In this document: piece by piece, positions 51,306 through 59,588 of the stretch
How the letters are laid out: each line of letters starts with the position of its first letter
Numbering within the stretch: position 1 is the first letter of the stretch
Assembly (NCBI RefSeq): GCF_002929705.1
Contig: NZ_PJIN01000005.1
Span: 248,001-312,000 of the forward strand
Length of the DNA stretch: 64,000 nt
Direction: 5' to 3'
Source of the DNA: Arthrobacter sp. N199823
Lineage (GTDB): Bacteria; Actinomycetota; Actinomycetes; Actinomycetales; Micrococcaceae
Notes under the pieces: generated by a model
Database searches by the model: none
The model's input: only the letters and a program-made list of their open reading frames with translations
What the model was told of the DNA's origin: nothing
Position numbers and translations under genes: made by a program

Positions 51306-53828
51306 ATGAATCTCAGCAACCATCCGTTCCGCACCGCACTGGCCCTGGCGGCCTCCGCGGCTTTGGTCTTTGGCGTGGCACCACCTGCCGGGGCCAGCCC
51401 CGGTGATGCAGCCCCGGACGGCATCCACCTTGAGGCCCTCGACAGGGGGCTCGTGGCTGTCTCTACCTCGGAGGGCGTGTTCCTCAGCTGGCGACTGCTT
51501 GGCTCCGAGGCAACCGGGGCCACCGCAACGGGCCTTGCCGGACCCAGCTTCACGGTCTACCGCAACGGCACAAAGATCGCTGTCGTCACAGACAGCACCA
51601 ACTACGCAGACACCAACGGAACGGCAAAGGATCAGTACTCCGTGGCACCGGTGGTCAACGGCGTCGAACTGGATGCAAGCAGTACTGCAACGGCCTGGGA
51701 AAGGGGCTTCCACGACATTCCACTGAAACGGCCCTCAAACGGCGTCACGCCAGCAGGCGAGAGTTACACCTACTCGGCCAATGATGTGTCGGTGGGCGAC
51801 GTGGACGGCGACGGTGCCTACGAATTCATCGTGAAGTGGGATCCCTCCAACTCAAAAGATGTCTCGCAGGTGGGCTACACCGGCCCGGTCTTCATCGATA
51901 CCTACAAGCTCGATGGAACCCTACTGAACCGCATTGACCTCGGCGTGAACATTAGAGCCGGCGCGCACTACACCCAGTTCATGGTTTATGACTTCGATGG
52001 AGATGGACGCTCAGAAACGATTCTCAAGACCGCACCCGGCACCAAGTCCACCGGCTTCGCCGCCAACGGCACAGTCAGCAACGAGTCCTTCGTGACGCTG
52101 CCGAAAGTCGACCGTAAGGCAGGCTGGTCCAACAGCGACGACTACCGCATGAATGCCTCGGATTACCATGAGCACCTGGTGGACGTGTTCCAGGGCTGGA
52201 GCGAGCATCCCGAAGTGGCGGCAGGCAACTGGCCGGCCACTTTGGAAGAGGCGTTCGGCATTCCGGTAACCCATAGCTACCCGCTGTCACACTCAAGTGC
52301 CGTGGAACTGGTGGACTATTTCATGGACGTCTACGCCCCGTCACGCAGCTCCCGGAATCAGCTGCGCAGCTTTGAGGGCTTCATCGTCGACGGCCCAGAG
52401 TACCTGACTGTTTTCGACAGTGCCACCGGTAAGGAACTGCAGACGGTGGCCTACGAGCCTGGCCGCGGCGACGACGGCCTGATGTGGGGCGACTACGCCA
52501 TGGCCCGGATCGAACCAGGCAACCGGGTGGACCGTTTTCTGGCCGGCGTGGCCTATCTTGACGGCGAACACCCGTCGGCGGTGTTTGCCCGTGGCTACTA
52601 CACGCGCACCACCATGGCCACTTATGACTGGAATGGCAAGGCGCTGACGCAGCGCTGGATGATCGACAGCGGCCATGCACCCATGAGTAACCCGTTCAAC
52701 GACTCCCCGCACGGCCGTGACGGCACGGATCCCACCTACGGGAAGATCACCACCCAGGGTTTCCACTCACTGAGCGCCGCCGATGTTGACGGTGACGGGC
52801 GGCAGGAAATCGTGTACGGATCCACAACCATCGACGACGACGGTTCTGTGCTGTACAGCTCCTTCGATGAGATGCCGCCGGGAAGCGCTGAACCCGGCGC
52901 GAATGCCCGGCTGGGCCATGGCGATGCCATGCATGTTGCGGATATTGATCCAGACCGCCCAGGCTTGGAAATTTTCACTGTTCACGAAGGTGGAACCTGG
53001 GCTCCCTACGGTTCGGCACTGCGCGATGCCGCCACAGGAGAAATCCTGTTCGGCGCCTACTCCGGCAAGGACACCGGCCGCGGCATGATCGGCGACGTGC
53101 GCAGCGATGTGCCCGGGATGGAAGTTTGGTCGAGCATGCCTGGTGGCACCGATGCCAGCGGTCTACTCAGCTCCACTGGAACAGTACTTTCCGCGGCGAC
53201 GCCGGGCACGAATCAGTCCATCCACTGGTCCGCTAACCTCACAACCGCACTCGTCAACGGCAGCGCAGATGGCACACCCACCATCGACAACTGGGAAACG
53301 GGCAAAGTTCTGACCGCCACGGGCACCAGCACGAACAACGGGACTAAGGGAACGGCGTCGTTGGTAGCGGACGTATTGGGTGACTGGCGCGAGGAACTGC
53401 TGGTGCGAACCACAGATTCCAGCGCACTGCGTATTTTCACAAGTACAGAGGTGACCACACACAAGCTGACCACCCTGATGCACGATCCGCAGTACCGGGT
53501 GGAGGTGGCAAGGCAGAACACCACGTACAACCAGCCCGCGTACACCAGCTACTACTTGGCCAGCGACATGGACTTCACTAGGGTTCCCCTGCTGACGCAG
53601 CCCGCCACGCCCGCGGCGCCAAAATTTGTCAACGCCGGAAAGTCTCCACACGGCATAGTGATCACTCCCAACAGCGCCACAATGGACTATTACATTGACG
53701 GGGTGAAGGTGAAACACGGCTCCACAAAGGTCCTCCAAGCATCCGTCACCGTCATGGCGGTGCCGAAGCCGTATGTGTCCATCGCGGACGGTGCCACCTC
53801 AGAGTGGCGGCATACCTTCAAGAAATAG
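51306..53828 (+). CDS. Secreted rhamnogalacturonan lyase, PL11 family
   Basis: 840 residues. A Sec signal peptide (about 1-30, NHPFRTALALAASAALVFG...AGA) precedes a PL11 eight-bladed propeller with calcium-type loops GDVDGDG (164-170), DFDGDG (229-234) and ADVDGDG. Compared with the PL11 part of the 1829-residue enzyme it carries an extra stretch of about 90 residues at 245-358 between the IRAGAHYTQF blade and GPEYLTVF, and it lacks accessory domains. In Bacillus, PL11 pairs (YesW, YesX) differ in endo and exo action by loops near the site. ATG at 51306 is used; ATG at 51294 is also possible. Product: unsaturated rhamnogalacturonan oligomers. Confidence 0.9.
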   Translation: MNLSNHPFRTALALAASAALVFGVAPPAGASPGDAAPDGIHLEALDRGLVAVSTSEGVFLSWRLLGSEATGATATGLAGPSFTVYRNGTKIAVVTDSTNYADTNGTAKDQYSVAPVVNGVELDASSTATAWERGFHDIPLKRPSNGVTPAGESYTYSANDVSVGDVDGDGAYEFIVKWDPSNSKDVSQVGYTGPVFIDTYKLDGTLLNRIDLGVNIRAGAHYTQFMVYDFDGDGRSETILKTAPGTKSTGFAANGTVSNESFVTLPKVDRKAGWSNSDDYRMNASDYHEHLVDVFQGWSEHPEVAAGNWPATLEEAFGIPVTHSYPLSHSSAVELVDYFMDVYAPSRSSRNQLRSFEGFIVDGPEYLTVFDSATGKELQTVAYEPGRGDDGLMWGDYAMARIEPGNRVDRFLAGVAYLDGEHPSAVFARGYYTRTTMATYDWNGKALTQRWMIDSGHAPMSNPFNDSPHGRDGTDPTYGKITTQGFHSLSAADVDGDGRQEIVYGSTTIDDDGSVLYSSFDEMPPGSAEPGANARLGHGDAMHVADIDPDRPGLEIFTVHEGGTWAPYGSALRDAATGEILFGAYSGKDTGRGMIGDVRSDVPGMEVWSSMPGGTDASGLLSSTGTVLSAATPGTNQSIHWSANLTTALVNGSADGTPTIDNWETGKVLTATGTSTNNGTKGTASLVADVLGDWREELLVRTTDSSALRIFTSTEVTTHKLTTLMHDPQYRVEVARQNTTYNQPAYTSYYLASDMDFTRVPLLTQPATPAAPKFVNAGKSPHGIVITPNSATMDYYIDGVKVKHGSTKVLQASVTVMAVPKPYVSIADGATSEWRHTFKK

Positions 53829-53862
53829 CCAGCCACATTGCTTGAAGGATACTGCACTGGCA

Positions 53863-53903
53863 ACCGCCCCGGCCGACGCATTTTTGCGCACGTCCGGGGC
53901 GGT
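53863..53903. terminator. Hairpin between convergent PL11 and CE12 genes
   Basis: ACCGCCCCGG (53863-53872) pairs with CCGGGGCGGT (53894-53903); the loop contains a T-run. Confidence 0.65.
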
Positions 53904-53928
53904 CTGCCGTGAGCGTCGGCAGTTGCCA

Positions 53929-54582
53929 TTACTTGGCTTCGCTGACCCCGTCCCGCAATTCCAGCACCCGCTCTGCAACGAACCCCGCAATGAGCAAAGC
54001 CCCCTGCTGGTTGAAATGAGTATTGTCCTCAATGCCTTCCGGCCAATGAGCGTGGGTCCCGGGCTCGAATTGGGTGAAGTACGCCGCAGACCCGTCCTCA
54101 CCTGCGGCGGCATACAGCTTGCTGGTCCAGTCGTGGAGATCGATCACCGGGACACCCATGTCTTCCGCAACGCTTCCAACCGCATCCGCGTAGTCTGCCA
54201 GGGTGGCCACCGGCACACCCTTGTGGAAGTTGCGTCGCTCCACGGAGGTGCACAGAATAGGACTTGCCCCTAGACTGCGGATCTCCCTGATCATGCGATG
54301 CAGATTCACAGAGTAGCCGGCCCCGGCCGCTAAATGCTGCTGCTTCTGGTCATTGTGACCAAATTGGACCAGCACCATGTCGCCGGCCTCGGCTGTCTCT
54401 AGCAGGGCTTGCCACAACCCTTCCTCCCGGAATGACTCCGTCGTGGCACCGCCTTTGGCGAAATTATGGACGGCCGCCCATGCATGGACATGCGGCGCCA
54501 GATGGGCGCCCCAGCCACTCATGGGGAACTCTTCGGTGGGGCAGTTGGCAACGGTGGAGTCGCCGGCCAGAAGGATTTTCAT
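53929..54582 (-). CDS. Rhamnogalacturonan acetylesterase-like SGNH hydrolase (CE12), cytoplasmic
   Basis: 217 residues without a signal peptide, in contrast to the CE12 domain in the large secreted enzyme. Block I has nucleophile Ser9 in LLAGDSTVAN; block III is VQFGHNDQ; the catalytic Asp and His lie in DNTHFNQQGA. It likely deacetylates imported rhamnogalacturonan oligosaccharides. ATG at 54582 is chosen over the upstream GTG frame (54690) because SGNH family members begin just before the GDS block. A family A operator lies 89 bases upstream. Confidence 0.88.
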   Translation of the reverse strand: MKILLAGDSTVANCPTEEFPMSGWGAHLAPHVHAWAAVHNFAKGGATTESFREEGLWQALLETAEAGDMVLVQFGHNDQKQQHLAAGAGYSVNLHRMIREIRSLGASPILCTSVERRNFHKGVPVATLADYADAVGSVAEDMGVPVIDLHDWTSKLYAAAGEDGSAAYFTQFEPGTHAHWPEGIEDNTHFNQQGALLIAGFVAERVLELRDGVSEAK

Positions 54583-54670
54583 GGTTGCTCTCTCGATGGG
54601 TGGCCACGTTTCGCAGTAGTTGCGATAGTGACCTAAGGGCTGGTTCACTGCCTCCCGGACAAACAGCCCG

Positions 54671-54682
54671 GAAAGCGCTTTC
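54671..54682. promoter_or_regulatory. Operator, family A (GAAAGCGCTTTC)
   Basis: Perfect 12-bp palindrome in the intergenic region shared by the divergent CE12 gene and the GH42 gene. Confidence 0.7.
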
Positions 54683-54863
54683 AAAACCAAACCCTAGGGG
54701 CGCACCTCGCCTTAGCGCAAGCCTATGGTCCCGGGAACCTCGATTCCGGAAACTTACCCGGAGAACTCGGGCTGGCACTGGAATTGTGACAGCAGCCACC
54801 ACTAGACTGGGAATTTGTGAAACCTTTCAATTTTGGCTAGAAGCATTCGACCATAGGAGTTCC

Positions 54864-56915
54864 ATGCCGTCCCCGATCCCCGAGAAATCCAGCCGCCCCG
54901 ACATTGCCGCCAGTGAACTACGCACCACCCGGCTGTGGGAGTCCCTGCCGGGGCTTTCCTACGGCGGGGACTACAACCCCGAACAGTGGTCCAGGGATAT
55001 TCGCTTGGAGGACATCCAGCTCATGCAGCAGGCCGGTGTCAATGCGCTGAGCGTCGGCATCTTCTCCTGGTCCTGGCTCGAACCGTCCGAGGGACAGTAC
55101 GACTTCGACTGGCTCGATGAGATCATGGACAACCTTGCGGCAGCCGGCATCAAGGTTGCCCTGGCTACTGCCACTGCGGCACCGCCGGCCTGGCTCGTTC
55201 ACAAGCATCCGGAGATCCTGCCGGTCACCGCCGACGGAACCATGCTGGGGCAGGGGTCGCGGCGGCACTACTCGCCGTCGTCGTCCATCTACCGCCAATA
55301 CGCAGCAAAGATCACGCGCACCCTCGCCGAGCGCTACAAGGGCCACCAGGCGCTGGTGCTGTGGCACGTCGACAACGAACTCGGCTGCCACGTGGACCAG
55401 TTCCACGGACCCGAAGATGCCGCGGCATTCCGCAGCTGGCTGGCCCGGCGCTACGGGAGCATCGAGGCGCTCAATGAAGCATGGGGCACCGCCTTCTGGT
55501 CACAGCGCTACGGCAATTTTGAGGAAATATTCACGCCCTCCATCGCCCCCACCACACTGAATCCCACGCAACAGCTGGATTTTGCTCGTTTTAATTCCTG
55601 GGCGCTCATCGATTTCTACGACATGCTAGTGGCGGTCATCCGCGAGGTCACCCCCCACATTCCCACCACCACCAACTTCATGGCATCGAGTGCCACGAAG
55701 GCCCTGGACTACTTCGACTGGGCCGAGCACGTGGACGTTGTTGCCAACGACCATTACCTGGTGGCCTCCGACACCGAGCGCCACATTGAGCTGGCGTTCA
55801 GCGCCGACCTGACCCGCGGAGTAGCCGGCGGAAAGCCGTGGATGCTGATGGAGCACTCCACCTCGGCCGTCAACTGGCAACCGCGCAACATGCCCAAGCT
55901 CCCGGGTGAGATGCAGCGCAATTCACTGGCCCATGTGGCCCGTGGCGCCGACGCCGTTATGTTTTTCCAGTGGCGCCAGAGCAGGGCCGGCTCGGAGAAA
56001 TTCCACTCAGCGATGGTCCCCCACGGCGGAACCAACACACGGGTCTGGCGCGAGGTAGTGGAGCTGGGCGCTGCCCTGCAGGCCATGGCCCCGGTGCAGG
56101 GCTCCCTCGTGGAGTCCCGGACAGCCATTGTCTTTGATTACGAATCGTGGTGGGCAAGCGAACTGGACTCCCACCCCAGCACCGACGTGAAGTATCTAGA
56201 GCTGCTGCGCGCCTTCCACCGCTCCTTGTTCCTGCGCGGCATCACGACGGACTTCGTCCACCCCTCGGCCAACCTGGACGGCTACGACCTGATCCTGGCC
56301 TGCACGCTGTATTCCGTGAACGACGCCGATGCCGCCAACATTGCTGCTGCCGCCACCCGCGGGGCAACGGTCTTGGTCAGCTACTTCAGTGGCATTGTTG
56401 ACGAGAACGACGCCGTCCGACTGGGCGGATACCCCGGGGCCTTCCGCGATCTACTGGGGATCAGCGTGGAGGAATTCCACCCGCTGCCCGAAAGCGGTTC
56501 GGTGACTGTCGACGCCGGCTGGTCCGGAACAATCTGGAGCGAACACGTGCAACTTGCGGGAGCCGAGGCGCTGGCGCGCTTCACCGAATACCCGCTGGCG
56601 GGCGTACCTGCCCTGACTCGGAACACCGCCGGCACCGGATCCGCCTGGTACCTGGCCACGTTCCCGGACGCGGAGTCGCTGGATGGGATCGTGGGAACCC
56701 TACTGGAGGAATCTGGCGTGGTGGCCCCGGCCATTGCAGCTCCAGGCGTTGAGCTGACACGCCGGCGTGCAGCGGACGGAACCGGCTACCTGTTCGCCGT
56801 CAACCATGGTGCGAGTGACGCCGCAGTCGCCGCTTCGGGCATAGAGCTCATCAGCGACACACCGTTTGCCGGGGTTGTGGCGGCCGGTGCCGTAGCCGTC
56901 ATCGCCGAGTCCTAA
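54864..56915 (+). CDS. Beta-galactosidase, GH42 family
   Basis: 683 residues, cytoplasmic, probably trimeric as in the family. LSYGGDYNPEQW opens the barrel; acid/base Glu172 is in WHVDNELGCH and the nucleophile Glu330 in WMLMEHSTSAVNW. The middle domain (about 400-600) is the trimerisation fold and the end a small beta domain. It releases galactose from short beta-galactan oligomers, a common partner of rhamnogalacturonan clusters. ATG at 54864 follows AGGAG; the much longer frame from 54432 crosses the divergent promoter and is not coding. A 32-bp hairpin follows the stop. Confidence 0.94.
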   Translation: MPSPIPEKSSRPDIAASELRTTRLWESLPGLSYGGDYNPEQWSRDIRLEDIQLMQQAGVNALSVGIFSWSWLEPSEGQYDFDWLDEIMDNLAAAGIKVALATATAAPPAWLVHKHPEILPVTADGTMLGQGSRRHYSPSSSIYRQYAAKITRTLAERYKGHQALVLWHVDNELGCHVDQFHGPEDAAAFRSWLARRYGSIEALNEAWGTAFWSQRYGNFEEIFTPSIAPTTLNPTQQLDFARFNSWALIDFYDMLVAVIREVTPHIPTTTNFMASSATKALDYFDWAEHVDVVANDHYLVASDTERHIELAFSADLTRGVAGGKPWMLMEHSTSAVNWQPRNMPKLPGEMQRNSLAHVARGADAVMFFQWRQSRAGSEKFHSAMVPHGGTNTRVWREVVELGAALQAMAPVQGSLVESRTAIVFDYESWWASELDSHPSTDVKYLELLRAFHRSLFLRGITTDFVHPSANLDGYDLILACTLYSVNDADAANIAAAATRGATVLVSYFSGIVDENDAVRLGGYPGAFRDLLGISVEEFHPLPESGSVTVDAGWSGTIWSEHVQLAGAEALARFTEYPLAGVPALTRNTAGTGSAWYLATFPDAESLDGIVGTLLEESGVVAPAIAAPGVELTRRRAADGTGYLFAVNHGASDAAVAASGIELISDTPFAGVVAAGAVAVIAES

Positions 56916-56933
56916 CCGCAGGCCGACTCCAGG

Positions 56934-56999
56934 ACCACAAAGAAGCGGCCGCTCGGTCTGCAGGATTTCCTGCAGACCGAGCGGCCGCTTCTTTGTGGT
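56934..56999. terminator. Perfect 32-bp hairpin between convergent genes
   Basis: Bases 56934-56965 pair with 56968-56999, followed by CCTTTTT. It ends the GH42 gene (+) and the YesL-like operon (-). Confidence 0.9.
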
Positions 57000-57019
57000 G
57001 CCTTTTTGAAGTTACGTTT

Positions 57020-57703
57020 TTATGGCTGCAAACTCCTCTGGCGGTAGCGCACCGACACAACCGCCAGTGTCATGGCCCCGGGGCCTATAAAGACCAGCGG
57101 CGGCAGCATCCACACGAACGTCAGGCACATGCCTAGGGCGGCCACCAGTAGGGCGGTGCCGATCCAGTCATTGGCGGCGTCACGTTTGGCCTGCGCCCAG
57201 GCGCCCACCCAAGCCGAAGGCTGGGTGTTCGCCGTCGAGCCTGCCAGCACAGCGACGCTTTCCCGCTCCGCCTGCCACAACCCGGCAGCACGCAGCAACA
57301 ACACGGCGAGCCCACCAGCCAGCAAAAGGGTTGCTGCCATGACCATACGGCCGCCGGGCAGTTGGTCCGAGCCGGCCAGCAGCACGTTGACGGAGGCAAC
57401 CGCACCGGCCCCCAGAAGGGCGACCCCAAATTTCCAGCTGCCTGAGAGGGCAACCTTGAAGTCCGCCCACAGGGAGGCAATGGTGTCCGGAAGCCCTGCG
57501 ATGTGCCGCTCCATGTGCGCTGCACCGGCAGCGTAGGCTGCCGGTGCAGTCACGATGGGAAGCGCCAGAACAAACAGACACACACCCACGAGCAGCGTCT
57601 CGCTCAACAAGGCAAACTTGTTGACTTTGGGTGCTGCCGTGGCGGCAAGCCTGGCATTGCGAGCCTGGCGGGTTTCCCTGGTGGTTCGACTGTCGGAAGC
57701 CAT
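57020..57703 (-). CDS. YesL-like membrane protein (DUF624 type)
   Basis: 227 residues with about five hydrophobic helices, for example LLVGVCLFVLALPIVTAPAAYAA and ALLVAALGMCLTFVWMLPPLVFI. A cytoplasmic N-terminus rich in Arg and Thr precedes them. In Bacillus the DUF624 protein YesL heads the rhamnogalacturonan operon beside the transporter YesOPQ; here the gene lies 2 nt after the MalG-type permease. Its function is unknown, perhaps assembly or gating of the importer. ATG at 57703 is preferred to the longer frame. The family assignment rests on size, topology and context more than on a motif. Confidence 0.7.
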   Translation of the reverse strand: MASDSRTTRETRQARNARLAATAAPKVNKFALLSETLLVGVCLFVLALPIVTAPAAYAAGAAHMERHIAGLPDTIASLWADFKVALSGSWKFGVALLGAGAVASVNVLLAGSDQLPGGRMVMAATLLLAGGLAVLLLRAAGLWQAERESVAVLAGSTANTQPSAWVGAWAQAKRDAANDWIGTALLVAALGMCLTFVWMLPPLVFIGPGAMTLAVVSVRYRQRSLQP

Positions 57704-57705
57704 AA

Positions 57706-58620
57706 CTAGCCCTTCAATCCCTGCGTGGAGACACCTTCGACGATGTGGCGCTGGAAGATCAGGAAGAACAGCAGCACGGGGAGCAATGCGAGGACGGACA
57801 TGGCGATCATGGCGCCGTAGTCGGAACTTTGGGTTTGGTCCACGAACAGGCGCAGTGCCAGCGGTAGCGGGTATTTGTCCGGGCTGTTCAAGTACAGCAG
57901 CGGGCCCAGGAAGTCGTTCCAACTCCAGATGAACGAGAAGATGGATGCGGTGATGATCGAGGGCTTCATCAGCGGCAGCATGATGCTAACGAAGATCCGC
58001 ACATGCCCTGCCCCGTCGATCCGTGCAGCTTCGTCGAGCTCCCGGGGGAGATTGCGCATGAACTGAACCATGAGGAAGACGAAGAACGCCTCGGCACCCA
58101 AGAACTTACCCAGCAGCAGCGGAACGTAGGTGTCCACCAAGCCCAGCTGCTGGAAGATGATGTACTGCGGAATGATAACCACATGGAACGGCAGCAGCAG
58201 TGTGACGATCATCAGGGTGAAAAACAGCTGCCGCCCTGGGAAGTTGATGCGTGTGAACGCATACGCCGTCACAGTGGAGGACAGCACCACCCCGATGACG
58301 GAGCCAACGGCCAGAAACAGCGAGTTGCCAAAGAACTGCAACGTGCTGACTCCGCCGATGCCGTCCATGGCCTTGACGAAGTTGTCGAAGCTGAAGTTGC
58401 TGGACCAGATGGCTGCGTTGCCGACAATTTCACTACTGGGCTTGAACGAGGAGGCGACCATCCACACAGCCGGATACATGACCACAACGATCAGGGCCAG
58501 AGACACGCCATGGAACAGCAGCGACTTCAGGCTCCGGCCCAGAATGGTCCGGCTCTTCGGGTCGCGGTCGATGGAAGTCTCCGGGGCCGTGGTCTTCGTC
58601 TTGAGTGCTGTGGTTGTCAT
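57706..58620 (-). CDS. Carbohydrate ABC transporter permease, MalG type (CUT1, YesQ-like)
   Basis: 304 residues, about six membrane segments starting LFHGVSLALIVVVMYPAVWMVASSF. EAA loop DEAARIDGAGHVRIFVSIMLP matches the ATPase-contacting motif. ATG at 58620 overlaps the MalF-type stop by 4 nt. The gene is near-identical in plan to 4799 but belongs to the operon with its own SBP at 59589, and the partner arrangement SBP-MalF-MalG-YesL is the standard one for rhamnogalacturonan oligosaccharide uptake. No ATPase gene is present. Confidence 0.95.
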   Translation of the reverse strand: MTTTALKTKTTAPETSIDRDPKSRTILGRSLKSLLFHGVSLALIVVVMYPAVWMVASSFKPSSEIVGNAAIWSSNFSFDNFVKAMDGIGGVSTLQFFGNSLFLAVGSVIGVVLSSTVTAYAFTRINFPGRQLFFTLMIVTLLLPFHVVIIPQYIIFQQLGLVDTYVPLLLGKFLGAEAFFVFLMVQFMRNLPRELDEAARIDGAGHVRIFVSIMLPLMKPSIITASIFSFIWSWNDFLGPLLYLNSPDKYPLPLALRLFVDQTQSSDYGAMIAMSVLALLPVLLFFLIFQRHIVEGVSTQGLKG

Positions 58621-59570
58621 TTTTCGTCTCCGCTGTAGTGGACCCAGTTATTGGAGGTCTTGAAGAAGATCAGCGTGATGATGCCGATAGCGATCAGCAA
58701 CAGCCAGGCCATGGCCGAGGCATAACCCATCCGGAAGTCTCCAAAGCCGCGCAGGTACAGGTAGAGGGTGTAGAACATGGTGGATCCTGCGGGCCCGCCG
58801 GAACCGTTGGAAATGATGAACGCGGAGGCGAAGATCTGGAACGCGTGGATGGTCTCCATCAACAGGTTGAAGAAAATCACCGGGGACAGCATGGGCAGGG
58901 TGATGCTGGTAAATTTCTTCGCCCACCCGGCCCCGTCCATCTCGGCCGCCTCATAGAGTTCGGCCGGGACCTGCTTCAGGCCCGCCAAGAAGATGATCAT
59001 GGGGGCGCCGAACTGCCAGACAGTCAACAGGATCATCATGGGCATGGTCATGTTCGGGTTGCCTACCCAGCCGCCGATCCCGATCCCGAAGAAGCTCAGG
59101 ATCTGATCCACCGGGCCGGCGTCGCCAAACATTGCCTTCCAGACAATGGCGATGGAGACGCTGGCACCGATGAGCGAGGGAACATAGAATGCAGAACGGT
59201 AAAAGCCCTGCCCGCGCCGCTTGCTGTTGAGCAGCATCGCAATGGCCAGTGCAGCCAGCAACTTGGTCGGGGTACCAAAGACTACATACGTCAGAGTCAC
59301 CTTGACGGACTGGATGAAGCGATCATCCTGGAACAGGTTCGCGTAGTTGTCGAAACCGATCCACTTGGGCGCTTCAAACAGGTTGTAGTTGGTGAATGAG
59401 AGGTACAGCGAGGAGATCATGGGCCCGGCTGTCAGGACAATGAATCCCAGCAACCAGGGCAACAGAAAGGCGTAACCGGTGCGGGCTTCCGCCCTCCGCT
59501 GCTTGGACTTCTCATTTCGCAGCGGAGGGCCGGACTTCGCCCGCCGGGCAGGGGCTGATGTTTGCGTCAA
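58617..59570 (-). CDS. Carbohydrate ABC transporter permease, MalF type (CUT1, YesP-like)
   Basis: 317 residues. A basic, charged N-terminus (RRAKSGPPLRNEKSKQRRAEAR) precedes the first helix YAFLLPWLLGFIVLTAGPM. EAA loop LYEAAEMDGAGWAKKFTSITLP. Start is TTG at 59570, 18 nt after the SBP stop, with GAAAG upstream; no nearby ATG gives the family length. Forms the channel with the MalG-type protein. Substrate likely rhamnogalacturonan or galactan oligosaccharides. Confidence 0.94.
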   Translation of the reverse strand: MTQTSAPARRAKSGPPLRNEKSKQRRAEARTGYAFLLPWLLGFIVLTAGPMISSLYLSFTNYNLFEAPKWIGFDNYANLFQDDRFIQSVKVTLTYVVFGTPTKLLAALAIAMLLNSKRRGQGFYRSAFYVPSLIGASVSIAIVWKAMFGDAGPVDQILSFFGIGIGGWVGNPNMTMPMMILLTVWQFGAPMIIFLAGLKQVPAELYEAAEMDGAGWAKKFTSITLPMLSPVIFFNLLMETIHAFQIFASAFIISNGSGGPAGSTMFYTLYLYLRGFGDFRMGYASAMAWLLLIAIGIITLIFFKTSNNWVHYSGDEK

Positions 59571-59588
59571 TGCTCTGGCTTTCGTCGA

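Noticed and set aside
54432-54863. N-terminal extension of the GH42 frame by 144 codons
   Set aside because: It crosses the divergent promoter, operator and the start of the CE12 gene, and lacks homology to GH42; ATG 54864 has AGGAG.
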